From Podocnemis expansa (Eukaryota; Chordata; Testudines; Podocnemididae), in assembly GCA_007922195.1 (NCBI GenBank), contig ML682008.1, positions 11,935,880 through 11,999,879 on the forward strand: 64,000 bases of DNA, given 5' to 3'. Of the stretch, positions 49,616-62,620 are shown in pieces. The notes under the pieces are model-generated. The model worked only from the letters and a program-made list of their open reading frames with translations, ran no database searches and was not told the origin of the DNA. The position numbers and the translations under genes were made by a program. How positions within the stretch are numbered: the first letter of the stretch is position 1; the number at the start of each line of letters is the position of its first letter.

Positions 49616-49954
49616 TTGTGTTTTGTGTTTCAGACTGTGGTGTATGGAGAGGCTAGTGTGATTGGGCATGGCGAATATGACTCAATAAAATGCGGAAATA
49701 ACTATCCAAGTTTGAGATATGAGGAAACCTCCATCATTGAAGTAACAGCTGCAAGCTCAAGTCAGTTATGCAAAATATACATTATCACTGCGTATAGCAT
49801 TCAACTCTGCAAATGGGCTGAGGATGAGCTAAAACAGTGTGTTGGTGTAAGAACTGACCATCACAGCTTCAATTCCTGCTTAGGGAATGGTATCTTGAAC
49901 TTTTCCTTTGTGCATACTAGGCATGGTGGGGTTTGTGTTTCTTATAAAATTTAA
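49616..49954 (+). other. Unassigned 112-codon open frame
   Basis: The peptide is of ordinary composition (for example YGEASVIGHGEYDSIKCGNN) with no motif I recognise. It lies between the two LTR-like repeats. It has no convincing splice or promoter context and may be chance or retroelement remains. Confidence 0.2.
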
Positions 49955-49960
49955 TCAAAC

Positions 49961-51370
49961 AAGGGCTTATTGACAGGTACCCTTCTGAGAATCAAGGAAG
50001 GTAGAAATACAGATGGCACAAATACTATACATTGAAAAAAACAAACCCAGAATATTGCAAAATAGAGGCAGGATGGATTGGCACCAAAGCTCTTTGAAGT
50101 GCTGTACAATGATGTTCAACTAATACATGTATTCAAAATTTGACCAGTTTTATGGCACAACAACACAGGATATTGGAAAGACCTTGTTGATAAAAAATGC
50201 AGAGGAAAAGGCATCTGGATCAATTCAAAGGTGAAGCCAGTGGAGCCACACCACCAGCAATGAAGCAGAGCAGTTTGGAGCAAGAGCATTAATCTGAAAC
50301 TAGGCAAACATTGAGACCTTGTGGTAACATGACTGAGCATTCAAACACAAACTCAAGCTGTTGATGAATGAGCAAAGCAAAGAACTCATTAATCAAGAAT
50401 TTTTGAATATGTATATAATATGCACAATATACAGCATAAAGTAAATAAAATAGATAACCAAACCAATGAAGATCATCAAAACACCGGAACAGCCAGGGTT
50501 ATATCATGCTCTCTGTCTGGGGAGTATGCACTACACATAATCAAGGCCACCCACACAGATAAAGAGAAAGGCTAATTTCCCTCTTTCATCACACTGAGAA
50601 ACTGAAAACTTGCCATAGCAGAGATCACATAGATTGGTGTAGAAACAAAGAAAAAAAACCCTCAATTTATTGTAGAAAAGATACAGGATCCCTTATGTAA
50701 CTTCTGCTACCCATCCACCCCAGTAACAGCAGAACACTAAATCATTTAATCCCTTGGTAGAGTATAACCAGGAGGAAAACTGGAAGACAACATGACCAAT
50801 AAGGTTTTAAACTTTGTCTCCTCCTCAAATCCTGTTGCAAGATAACGACAAGGTCTGGAAAGCTCCAGACGTGTCCACTTGCTCACATTCAGGGACACCT
50901 ACCTGTGCAGGGGAAATGTTTTACAAAGCTGCTGGAACGCCGGTCCACTCTACATCAGCAAACTCGAAACAGCACAGCACAGCTGAATTACTGGGGCAGT
51001 GGTGAAGTGAGAACTGCTTATGCTGGCAGTTTATGCTGCTTAAGGTAAATATGAGGCTCTGGCTGAAAAGAACCTCTTTTGGTATGAGCCCAAAAACTGT
51101 TAATCTGATTGGCTAAAATTCACCTTAATGATGAATGGAAAGATGTTACATCACATACCCGTTTTTCATAATGTAACTGAATTACAGCCTGAATTCAGAT
51201 TACAAGAGTACACTTTAAAAGCAGTACTCAACTCTGGGCATCCTCTGCTCCATTGAGCTGTGACCTCAAAAGCTAAATAGCCACGAACAAGGAATTCTTC
51301 AGAAGACTGTGAAGTGGGATTTCATTCATGGTGCAAACAGTCAAAGCTCTGGTAGTTGTCAATATGACTG
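49961..51370. other. Intron stretch without recognised features
   Basis: Unique-looking AT-rich sequence within the SRPK2 intron, between the LTR-like copies. No transposon termini, exon or RNA gene is seen. Confidence 0.5.
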
Positions 51371-51379
51371 TGAAACCAA

Positions 51380-51580
51380 GAGCCCTGTGGCACGTTATAG
51401 ACTAACAGATTTCTGTGGGCACTAGCTTTCATGGGCTCCAACCCACTTTGTCAGATGCATCTGACGAAGTGGGTTGGAGCCCACGAAAGCTTATGCCTGA
51501 AGAAATGTTAGTCTATAAGGTGTCACAGGACTCTCGTTGTTTTTGCTATACACAGACTAACACAGCTACCCCTCTAGAAC
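51380..51580. repeat. Near-perfect palindrome of Penelope-type terminal sequence
   Basis: The left arm 51380-51457 and right arm 51458-51535 are reverse complements with few mismatches, meeting at TCAGATGCATCTGA. The right arm continues 'cacagactaacacagctacc', which is the usual end of this repeat family. There is no spacer, so the sequence can fold into a ~78-bp hairpin. Confidence 0.8.
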
Positions 51581-51924
51581 TATGATTATGGTAATTGTAA
51601 TTTTGATTTGTATCATCAAGTTTATTAGTTTGTATAAGACATTGCCAGATTATAGAAGTATGTTTGAAAAACCAGAGTATGTAGGTCTTAAGGTAGAGAA
51701 TGTAGGGATGGTTATAAAATGAAGAGAATTAAAGTTATCTTAAGTTTGGACAAGAAAATAATGTCTGCTTTGTGGCTTGTAAGGAAAAGGCACTGATCAG
51801 GAAGTAAAAGAGGCCATGGGAATAATAAGTGGTACTACTAAAATGGCAGCGTGGTAAGGATGTATTATTATATGTGCAGTAACAAGCCAAAGAAAAACCA
51901 GCTTTAAAAAAAGAATCAAGCACG

Positions 51925-52480
51925 AACCTTCCCATTGTTTTGTTGGTCGGCAAGAAGGAGTGGAATTGTTGAGGAAAGCCTTCAGAAAAAAGGAGGCTGT
52001 AAATCTCTGGATGAAGACTGGAAATGATGCTGAATTGTCTCCAAGTAGTTTTTAACTGAAGGCAGTAATTGGCAACAACATGACTTGTTTGTTAAAGGGT
52101 ATAAAAATAAACTGTTAAAGGATTTATTGACACCTGCCTGACCACACTGGAGCCAATTAAGAGGGGTCTAAGTACCTCTGGATTTAGCCCATTTGGAAGT
52201 AACTTGATCAAATGTTTGTAAATATTTGATTACTGTTTGGCTATAGTAAATTACTTACTATTTAGGCCTTTTAGGCACAGTTAGGGCAATTATATGGTCT
52301 CTGGCTTTAACAAAATAATTTATGGTTTAATTATTATTTATAATAAAATAATTTATAATATATAATTTTATATTAAACTATTTTATTATATAATTTATGG
52401 TTATAATACAATAATTTATGGTTGTGTTTGGTTGTTCCCCACCTTAATAATTTCACAGATTATTAATAATTCTAACACTA
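51925..52480 (+). repeat. LTR-like direct repeat, right copy
   Basis: This is the partner of 47120-47570, with shared blocks in the same order ('gttttgttggtcggcaag', 'acctgcctgaccacact', 'ggtctaagtacctctgga', 'tttagcccatttgg'). It contains an AT-rich expansion at 52310-52430 in which 'ataatttatggtt' recurs. That expansion makes this copy longer than the left one. Confidence 0.45.
52310..52430. repeat. AT-rich local repeat
   Basis: Several copies of 'aataatttatggtt' and 'tataattta' occur within 120 bp, including short self-complementary pieces. This is probably a local expansion inside the LTR-like copy. Confidence 0.6.
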
Positions 52481-53935
52481 TAGCTCCTCTGACCCTTTCT
52501 GGCAGTGGCTCAGTCATCCTAGCTGACAGACAGTTTGTAAGCATGTTTTCTTTCTTTCAGTCCAAGCTGACAGTTGAAACAAAAGATCCCTTTAAACTTA
52601 ATCCTGACATGCACTTCTGCTTCCCCAAACTTGTTCCTAGCCTTCTGCTGTGAATGACTTTCCAGAGCCTGTGCTTCAACACTGGCCTCTGATCTAATTG
52701 GCTGGCTAGATTTAACTTCACTCACGTGAACAGTCCCATCAACTTCAGTGAGTCTACTGCACTGCTGAAAGTTAAATACGTATAAAACTGTCTGCAGCAA
52801 CAGACGTTACACAGGACATTTTCAAAATAGGATGCTAAAATCAGGCTCCTAAATCCTTAATTATAGAAGTATGAAATTTTCACAAGCGTCTAAATAACTC
52901 AGGTGCACAACTCCCAGTGACTGCTCATCCACTATAGGCTGCAGTTCCAATTGGTCTGGCTATAGGCTTAACAAGAGTGTTTGGGAGTTTTTGGATGGCA
53001 TTTTCCGGTCTGAGCATCATGAGTGTGAAAATTTCTTAGTAGAAAAAACAAATCCTTGTAAAAATCTGAAATTTTTTTTTAGCAATTTGGAAACAAACTG
53101 AAATAACAGGTGCATCTATCCAGTTTCACAGTGGAAAAAATGTAAAGAACTAAACATGTAAATAAAAATTTTGAATTAACTTTAAATTGATTTAAATTAA
53201 ACAAATCATTATCTGTAGTCACCATACACAGTTGCAGTCATGCTTGTGGTCCAGCTCCGTGCCAGCATCAGCCATGACAATGATTACTACTAATTGATAT
53301 AATCAGAAACATCAGTTGGCAATGAACAGCTTACTTAATAGAAAAGAAGCAATCACAAAGAAATGTTTCCTACAAAAAAGACACTAGAACACTCCTTTCA
53401 TATCTTCTGGACTAAGGGATTTTTTAGTTTTAGCATCAATTTAAAAAACAATAAGCCAATTAACTATAGAAAGGAGAATGAATTAGAGAGAATTTTATCC
53501 CAGCTGATGGGGGAGGAAAGTAAGCGCAGACTGATTCTTTACCTACCCCTGCACTAACAGATCAGATCCACAAGGGGGCAGAGTGCATGGCCCCAGCGAG
53601 GACAGCTCTGTCCCTGTGAGTGGAAGTCTGCAGAGGGCCCTATCGAAGGGTAATAAGAGACGCATTCATGAGAAGGAAAGGAACTCCTTTTCCTAGCTTA
53701 TATTATTACTTTTACAAACTGCCCAAAAGATTTAAAATGTCCTCTATAGTAAAACTACCTGCTCTGTACGCTACAGGTAACTGCCACTAATGACTTCATT
53801 TTTCGGTCATTTTAAGGTTTTATTCCTTTACAACAAAGCCTGGTCAATCTGCACAATACAGATATTTCAGCCTGAAATGATCTTCATCGCTGTCCTTATG
53901 AAGAGAGCAATAACAGAAACGGACATTTATACATG
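52481..53935. other. Intron stretch without recognised features
   Basis: Part of the SRPK2 intron between the LTR-like copy and the hAT at 53944. No gene, exon or transposon terminus is recognised. Confidence 0.5.
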
Positions 53936-53943
53936 CACTAGAT

Positions 53944-54380
53944 CAGTGGTTCCCAACCTTCTTGGCTTGAGGGCCACAGATATCGGTTTTACAGCCCTGA
54001 CGGGGCACCAGTCTACACCAGCAGTCCCCCCGCTATTCCCTATCTCCCTGGCTGCAGGGAAACTACATGTGCCCTGCAGCCCTGCGTGCTCTACCTGGCT
54101 CCCTTCTGCAGACAGGGGAGAGGGGATCAGATGTCCCTTCCTTTTGGCTCAAGCACAGACCCTATGGAGTGCTTTGCTGTGCTCCCTGTTACAGCCAGAG
54201 GAAGGACAGTGCTGATCTCCCATTTTCTTGGTTGCAGCAAGGAGCCTGCACCAGTCTGGTAGCCCTGCAGTAATGCGTTCCACCTGGGTCCTTCCGCAGC
54301 AGCTCTCTTCTGCACCCAGCGGGAGGGGAATAAAGGGCCACTCTGAAAGACCTCCTCAGAGCATGGGCTGAGAACCACAG
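53944..54380. mobile_element. hAT element, 437 bp, same family as 442-943
   Basis: The left end is CAGTGGTTCCCAACC and the right end is CTGAGAACCACAG. The flanking 8-mers CACTAGAT (53936-53943) and CACTGAAT (54381-54388) agree at six of eight positions. Inner text 'gagggccacagatatcggtt' parallels 'aagggccacagatagcattt' of the element at 442. Confidence 0.7.
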
Positions 54381-55909
54381 CACTGAATTCAGCACCACAA
54401 TGAATCACTGCTGGACGGGGAAAAAGAACCCAAAAGTCCCTACTGATGCTTCAGAACCACTTTGCACAATTAATTTAATTATGAGGTCTGAAGTAATGCC
54501 CTGACAATAAGTGCTAATTCCAAGCTGCAGTTTGCCATGGCCTATTGAAGAGATCTTCTGAGAACATCTGTTAACTTAATTTTAGAAATGTAAATGTTTA
54601 CTCAGTACTGTTTGTTTTTCATAAACAGAAGAATGTTATCAACAGAAGGAGAGTGGAACTAACAAGGGATACGGGCGACACAGCAACCGGACATTGGAAT
54701 GATTCGCCCACATTGCTACAAATTTTAAAAAGTACTTGTATTAATTAAATGCTACTAACATAATCAAAGACAAAAGGGAAAATGTTAATGGACTCACAGG
54801 TGACACATGCCAGTTTTTGCCCTGTGCCACTCACTAAATTTGTTTTAAATGTACTGAGATACTTACACTGCAACAGCACCAAGCAGACAGAGGATGGCAG
54901 CTCTATCCACCCTGCCATCTACCAACTTGATGGAAAAACTAGCAGATACACACAGACATCATCTTTCTCTCCAAGTGCAAACAAATGGACATCACACCAA
55001 ATGGACTGAAAGTGAAAAATCCATTATGATTGGCACATTACACAGACTATGGTGGGAGACTGTGTCACTCAAAAAGCTATGGAACAACCCTATCAGCATC
55101 CTGTACAGCAAACAGAAGACCATGACAGACCTCTCAGTACTGGAAGCTCTCATGAAAAGTTAAACTTCCACAGAAATTTCCACATGGCTGATCTTTACAA
55201 AAACAAGATAGGCCATTTACAACACACACTTTGCTCTTCTACAAAGGGAAAAGGACACTGAACTGTCTAAGCTCCTACGTGCCACAAGGGACCACAACTG
55301 TGATACCCTTGACTCATCCAACAATATTGTAAACTATCCAGCTACACGCATAACCCAGCAGAAGAGTCTGTCTTTTCTCAGGGACCCTCTTTCTGCCTCC
55401 CACCCCCACTCCCCCCACATGATACAGTTCTGCAGTGACCTGGAAACCTACCTTTGCAGTCTCTGACTCAAGGAATATTTCCACCACACTAACCCACAGA
55501 TACCTTCCTACCAACGCTACAAGAAGAATTCTGCATGGACTCCTCTGATGGTTGAAACAACAAATTAGACTTCTACACAGAGTGTTTCTGTCAACACGTG
55601 TAAACTGAGATTCTAGACAAGCAGCTTCGCTAGCCCCATGACTTCAGCCATGCAGATCGCAGCGTCATCCACAGCCTCAAAAACAACTCTGACATTATAA
55701 TCCAAGAAGCTGACAAAGGTGGTGCTGTAGTCATCATGAATAGGTTTGATTACGAACAGGAGGCAGCCAGACAACTCTCCAACACCAAATTCTGCAAGCC
55801 TCTACTCTCCAATCACACTGAGGAATACCAAAAGAAACTACAAAATCTGTTTAAACGCCCTGAAGCAGCACAGAAAAAAGTCTACATAGATGCACACCTA
55901 GAGCACTGA

Positions 55910-56640
55910 CCAGGGCATTCTATCTGCTACCCAAAATCCACAAACTTGGGAATCCTGGACGCTCCATCATCTCAGGTATAGGCAGTCTGACAGCAGCACT
56001 GTCAGGCTATGTGAACACTCTCCTCAGGCCCTACGCCACCAGCACTCCTACCTATCTTCATGACGCCACTGACTTCCTGAGAAAACTACAGTCCATCAGT
56101 GATCTCCCAGAAAATACCATCCTAGCCACTATGGATTTAGAAGTTTTCTACACTAACATTCCACACAGATGGACTACAGGTCATCAGGAAGAGTTTCCCT
56201 GATGGTGATGTGGGACACCTGCCAGCTGAGCTTTGTGACTTCGTCTGGACCCAGAACTACTTCCAAATCTATACCTTCAAATCAGTGGCACAGCTATGGG
56301 TGCCCGCATGGCTCCACAGTACGCTAACATTTTTATGGCTGACCTAAAACATCACTTCCTCCAATCCCGTCCCCAAGTACCTCTCCTCTACCTCTGCTAC
56401 ATTGATGGCATTTTCACCCTCTGGATCCACAAAAGAGTCCCTGAAGAACTCCACTGGGATTTCAACAATTTCCACCCCATCATCAAACTTAGCCTGAACT
56501 ATTCCACACAAGAAATCCATTTCCTGAACACTACAATACAAATAAGGGACTGTCACATCAACATCATCCTATACGAAAAACTAACTGACCACAATACATA
56601 CCTGCATGTCTCCAGCTTCCACCCTGGACACATTAGATGA
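55910..56640 (+). pseudogene. Penelope-like reverse transcriptase, broken
   Basis: Two open pieces cover the palm region: 56011-56202 (part with MDLEVFYTNIP) and 56296-56640 (GARMAPQYANIF to the thumb side). They are in different frames (56011 and 56296 are not in register), with a stop in between. The catalytic box expected to be YxDD reads YIDG (56398-56409), so the second aspartate is lost. The protein cannot be active as it stands. Confidence 0.75.
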
Positions 56641-57143
56641 TCCACTGTCTACGGCCAAGCCCTCAGATACAATTGCATTTTCTCTGATCTTTCAGACAGA
56701 GACAAACACCTACAGGATCTCTATCAAACATTTTAAAAACTAAAGTACCCACTGAAGGAAGTGATAAAACAGATTGGCAGAGCCAGATGGATACCATGAA
56801 ATCACCTACTACAGGACAGACTCAACAAAGAAAGCAACAGAACATCACTGGTCATCACATACAGCCCGCAGCTAAAACCCCTCCATTACATCATCAGGGA
56901 TCTACAACTCATCTTGACAGATGATCCCTCACGCTCTCAAGCCTTGCTTACAGACAGCCCCTGAATCTGAAGCATATACTCACTAGCAACCAGACACCAT
57001 ACAAGAACACTAGCTCAGGAACCTACCCCTGCAACAAACCTTGTTGCCAACTCTGCCTACACACTGACTCTAGTGACACCCTCACAAGTCCTAAGCACAT
57101 CAGCCACACCATCAGGAGCTCATTCACCTGCTCATCTACTAAT

Positions 57144-57368
57144 GTGATATATTCCATCATGTGCAAGCAAGGCTCCTCTGCCATGTACATTGGCCAAACT
57201 GAACCATCCCTACACAAAAGAATAAATGGACTCAAAACAGATAATAAAAATCATAACATCCTTAAAACAGTAAGAGAGCACCTTCAATCTTCTCGGACAC
57301 TCAGCAGCAGACTTGAAAGTTGCCATACTTTAGCAAAACCAAACTTCAAAAACAGACTTCAGCGTTAA
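57144..57368 (+). pseudogene. Penelope-like GIY-YIG endonuclease segment, partial
   Basis: The frame encodes MIYSIMCKQGSSAMYIGQTE then PSLHKRINGLKTDNKNHN. The IY and YIG pair with a following basic/Arg helix fits the start of the GIY-YIG nuclease fold found at the C-terminus of Penelope-like proteins. It ends at a stop shortly after; the catalytic completeness cannot be judged from the sequence alone. Confidence 0.6.
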
Positions 57369-58263
57369 TCTGCAGAACTGGAACTCGTATGCAAACTCGA
57401 CACAATCAGGCTGGGTCTGAACAGGGACCTGAAATGGTTATTTCATTACAAAAAGCAGTTGTCCCTGCTCACACATTGTATCCTTCTAATCAACTGTTGT
57501 GAATGGGCCTCATTTACCCTACACAAAATGACTTTGATTGCACTTGCCTTCCTGACTGTACTGCCTCTTGCCCTTCCTGGCATATGTGTGTATACCGCCT
57601 AACTGCAGGTTCTACTTCATGCATCTGATGAAGTGGTTTGCAGCCCTCGAAAGCGTACGCCTGAAGAAATTCATTAGTCTTTAAGGTGCCATAAAACCTT
57701 TTTTTCCTTGAATACATCCCTGCATCACACAACTATCTTTTCTGGATTCAGTATATACACAACTGGTAAGATAATGGCAGGATACACATTTTGTGTATTG
57801 AGTGCTCACTTATCCCATCCCTCAGAGTCTGACCCGTATAAAGATTGTTTGCTTTAACACTAAATAAGATGAAAAATAGATGACTGATATTTTCCAGGAA
57901 AAAAAATTAACACAATGATGCCAGTAAGTGTATATTCTCTGAGAGTTACTTTATGTAAGACATCAGCTAAAAAGGACTAAACACTGGGGTGTGTTTGGTA
58001 CACTGCACATATTAAAGCAGTTAAATAGGAATTTACAAACATTATATGAAATGGTGTACTCAACAAATGATAAAGTAAAGAGGACTTTCTTCTGTAACTT
58101 CCTACTCTTCAAAGATTGGGTGAGATCACATTTATCAGGGCTCCTCTTTAACACGATCTCCTCACTTACACTGATTTACTTCTTCAGTAATCATAAATGA
58201 ATGTACAACTTCTCCTTTTGGATAGTACTATGCTTTAAATTAGTGTTGCATAAACACTGTTAC

Positions 58264-58356
58264 CTTTTTTGGTGAAAAACTCCTTGGAATATTTTCCCAA
58301 CATAGCGTATTTTCGAGGGATTTTTCCCAGCAGTTCAATGATCAATGCTATGTGAT
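58264..58356 (-). CDS. SRPK2: SRPK2 alternative exon A (SRPK1-like version)
   Basis: On the - strand, acceptor TTCTCCAATGCAG is followed by 93 bp and donor GTAACA. Entered and left in phase 1, it encodes (D)HIALIIELLGKIPRKYAM, then LGKYSKEFFTKK and a shared Gly. This is the C-lobe helix segment after kinase subdomain IX. It has 20 of 30 residues identical to exon B at 58791-58883 and matches the human SRPK1 wording (GKYSKEFFTKK, from memory) better than SRPK2. It lies 434 bp downstream of exon B and is the exon nearest the last exon. Both exons have the same length and phases, so either can join the last exon in frame. It has no stop or shift and looks functional. A processed SRPK1 copy is excluded because flanking exon sequence is absent and splice sites are present. 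Confidence 0.88.
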
Positions 58357-59621
<1,265 letters not shown>

Positions 59622-60255
59622 CTAGGCAATAACAGACACAATGATGTCAGAAATTTGAGATAATTATATGAATGAATGAACTGTCTAATGTTGAAACAGC
59701 GAGCATTACTTTCAAAGCAAGTGTTTCCAAAGGACATATAACTAGACTTAGAGCTCATGAAGGATACTTACCTAGTCCCTGTGGTTCCTTTGAGTACACT
59801 GACAGCACAGAGACAGTCTTGAGAGAAAATGCTTGTGCTCTTGCTACCTAGGGAACACGCTCCCTTGCAACACTGAAGATTCAGATCCACAGCTTCACAA
59901 GCCAAGCCTTAACCCTAATCCGTTTCTTTCTGCTTCATCAGAATCTATGCCCCTGATTTAAGAACTGGAGAAGGAAGGGAATCTATGGTATCCACCTACT
60001 TGGTAATTCCTGGGATCTGAATCTGTCACCTCTGAATATCAACAAAGACTTCTGCTGTTGGGAGATTAATAAACAGGACTGACCCTTAAACATGGCGATT
60101 CTGAAGAAAACAAGTTAAAAGATTGTGGCGTCATCTCCTTAGCTGGACACGACATTCTGAAACCAATCTAGACAGTAATGCTGTGGCAATGTGTTTCTAA
60201 CAGCACTGAACAGTCCTATAATTCTCAGAGACACAGTCACTCCTAAGACACACAG

Positions 60256-60560
60256 TTTCGTTTGGAGGATTCCAGGGGCCTTCCAAGGGCTGAAAGCTGA
60301 AATCAGGGAAGTTCAAACTGGAAATAAGATACACGTTACTACCAGTGATGGTAACTCACCACTGGCATAGATTATCCAGGTATGTGATAAATTCTGCATC
60401 ACTTGTGGTCACTAAATCTGACTGAATGTGTTTCTAGAAACGCGCCCTAGTTCAACTAGACACAGAAATCATTGAGTTAAATTTTATGTTTGATGGTATG
60501 AAGAGGGTCAGTGGAGATGGTCATAATAGTCCATCAAGGTCTTAAAACCTATGGATGAAG
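60256..60560 (+). repeat. CR1-like LINE 3' fragment
   Basis: 'gggaagttcaaactggaaat', 'gtgatggtaactcaccactg', 'ctgcatcacttg' and the end 'gtcataatagtccatcaagg' with 'tcttaaaacctatgg' follow the usual CR1 3' tail order. It is diverged. Confidence 0.5.
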
Positions 60561-60835
60561 TACACCTCTCCCTCCCAAACCCCAGCAGCAAAACTCCTCA
60601 GGGTCAATGAGGCTAAGATTTCATGCTATGAATCTAAAATATAATGTATTCTAAAAATTGCAAAACACAGAAACATACTCAAGAACATATATGTTTGTAT
60701 ACGAAGTCTGATCCATTAAACTATCCCTGTCTCTCTTCTGAATTTATCTTGACAGTTTACAACTAACTAAGGAGTTTTTTTTAGAAACATTTAATTCTTT
60801 CTTAGTAGTTTAACATTTCAGCTATACAGTCTAGC

Positions 60836-61346
60836 CCTGGGTTGGCCAACCTATGGCTCGCAACCAGAATGTGGTTCACTACTATCCAGCCCACTGGGTG
60901 CAACAGCCCCCACTACCTCCACACAGCTTGAGCAAAGGAGCAGACCTTCCTCTCCAGGCCCATGCTAACTGGGAGCAGCTCCTCCCCTCCACTCCAGCCC
61001 TATGCACTCCAGTGGGGTGCAGCAGGACAGAGCCACTCCAACTCCACCCCCATAAGTGGGGCTGGGAGTGAGAAGAGCACAGCAGACACGGGCAAAGGAG
61101 AAACATGCAATTCACATGACCAGTTACATGTCCTACCCCCATCCTTCCTCCAAAACTCCCCACCCCTTCAGCAAGCACTAATAAACATAAAAGTTGTCAC
61201 CTGTAACCCTCTTCCTCCGCAGTCCTGTGCAAAGCAGCTGGGAGCAACAGCTGCACCCTTCCCTCCTTCAAAACATGCTCACCAGCCCCAAGTGGAAAAT
61301 AAAATTGTAATGTGGCCTCTCACACTAAAAGGTTGGACACTTCTGG
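60836..61346. mobile_element. hAT-like element, about 510 bp
   Basis: The left end CCCTGGGTTGGCCAACCTAT and right end 'aaaaggttggacacttctgg' are inverted. The target duplication is not clear. The open frames across it are not genes. Confidence 0.5.
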
Positions 61347-61532
61347 TAGCCTCTCCCATCAGTCACTCATGTTTTTTTAATAAACCTTTAGTTTTAGTTA
61401 CTAAAGGATTGGCTGGCTGTGTGGTAATTTGGTAAAATCAAAATATATATTGTTCTGTGTGACGTGGCTGACCCTATGGGGTCAGGAGAACCTCTTTTTT
61501 TTTGGGGGGGGGGAGGTAAATAGGTTGGGGTA

Positions 61533-61930
61533 TGACTACACTAGAGGCTTTGTTAAGTTGACCTAATAAGGTCGACTTAAAGTCAACCTTGTTAAGTCAA
61601 CTTAGAGAGTCCACACTGAACCTTCCTGTTGACTGCATGTGTCCACACTGGCAGGTGCTAGGTCGATGGAGGAGTGGTGTGTTGTGCATAGGTATCCCAT
61701 GCTGCACCAAAGAAGTGCTCCCTGGAGGCCAATTAGGTTGACTTAAGTGCCTTCCGCATCTATATTGACTTAAGTTGACTTAAGCAGGTCAACTTAAGCA
61801 TTAAGTCAATCTTGAAAGGTGCTGTTATTAAATCAACTTAATAAAAGCCCAGTGTGGCTGAAGGAGTCTGTAGGTTGACTTAACCTTCCTTAAGTCAACC
61901 TAAGGCTCCAGTGCAGATGTACCCTTAGAC
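61533..61930. mobile_element. Inverted-repeat element rich in TTAAGTTGAC motifs
   Basis: The left end 'ggtatgactacactagaggc' and right end 'gctccagtgcagatgtaccc' are inverted, of the same terminus type as 39462-39721. The interior repeats 'ttaagttgac' and its reverse complement 'gtcaacttaa' many times, so it can form extended hairpins. There is no coding sequence. Confidence 0.6.
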
Positions 61931-62529
61931 TTAAGCAACTTATCTGTTTACTGGACCCAGTGGCTATTCGGGAACCACTGGCTTAAACCAGTAAAGGGGG
62001 CTGAGTATACTTTGTTGTGCTTCTCGATGACTAGCGTAGGGAATGAGAAGCATCAATTGTGACTGATATGGGAAGTCTGACTTCAGTGTCACCCATCAGT
62101 GCTGAGCAAATTTCCTCTCATTCTGCAGCTTGCTCTGATCTCTGCATTTTCATGTGGTTACCCCAGGATCCTTGGGGTACAGCAGGATATGCAAACACTG
62201 AAGATTCAGTGAGAGCTGGTAGGCAAATACAAATCAGAAATAGACTTATATAGTACTACATATTCCAGAATACTTGAATGATAGCAGTCCAGTATCAGAA
62301 CAAGTGAGCAACTTCCAAGACCAGCTCCAAAAGAGCCACTTCTTTTTAAGGTATGATTAATAAGCAATGTGTAAAACCCACGATTTTGCTGATGTTACCT
62401 GAACTGTCCAAATCAGAGTTAATAATAATGAAATGGTGATAAATATTAAAAACAACTCATTGCCATAACACTGTCCAGTCATTTCATTAATATATATATA
62501 TTAAAATAATTTAAAAAGTGGGAAATGCT

Positions 62530-62620
62530 GTCAGCTACATTTTACTGGGAGGGAAACTGAGGAAACAAAAACATTAAACTGAATTGCTCAAGATGACACT
62601 GGGTCCATGATTCACAAATG
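62530..62620 (-). repeat. MIR-like SINE fragment
   Basis: 'acattttactgggagggaaa', 'ctgaggaaacaaaaacatta' and 'gaattgctcaagatgacact' are the antisense of the conserved MIR block. Confidence 0.5.

Larger units (their letters stand above)
54850..57710 (+). mobile_element. Degenerate Penelope-like retroelement (RT plus GIY-YIG)
   Basis: This is a coding-like stretch on the + strand broken by stops and frameshifts. Recognisable parts, in order: a 'SQGPSFC' block near 55380 before the RT; 'LPKIHKLGNPGRSIISGIG' near 55930-55985; 'TDFLRKLQSISDLPENTILA' and 'MDLEVFYTNIP' near 56070-56165; 'GARMAPQYANIFMADLKHHF' at 56296 onward; then 'IHFLNTTIQI'. A GIY-YIG-type endonuclease segment follows at 57144-57260. 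This RT plus GIY-YIG order is the Penelope-like arrangement. The 3' end at about 57617-57700 is the repeat unit scattered elsewhere in the window. The exact left boundary is uncertain. Confidence 0.8.

Noticed and set aside
58264..58356. SRPK1 retrocopy fragment as explanation of the SRPK1-like exon
   Set aside because: The similarity stops exactly at an acceptor and a donor, the phases fit SRPK2, no neighbouring SRPK1 exon sequence is joined, and no poly-A tail is present.
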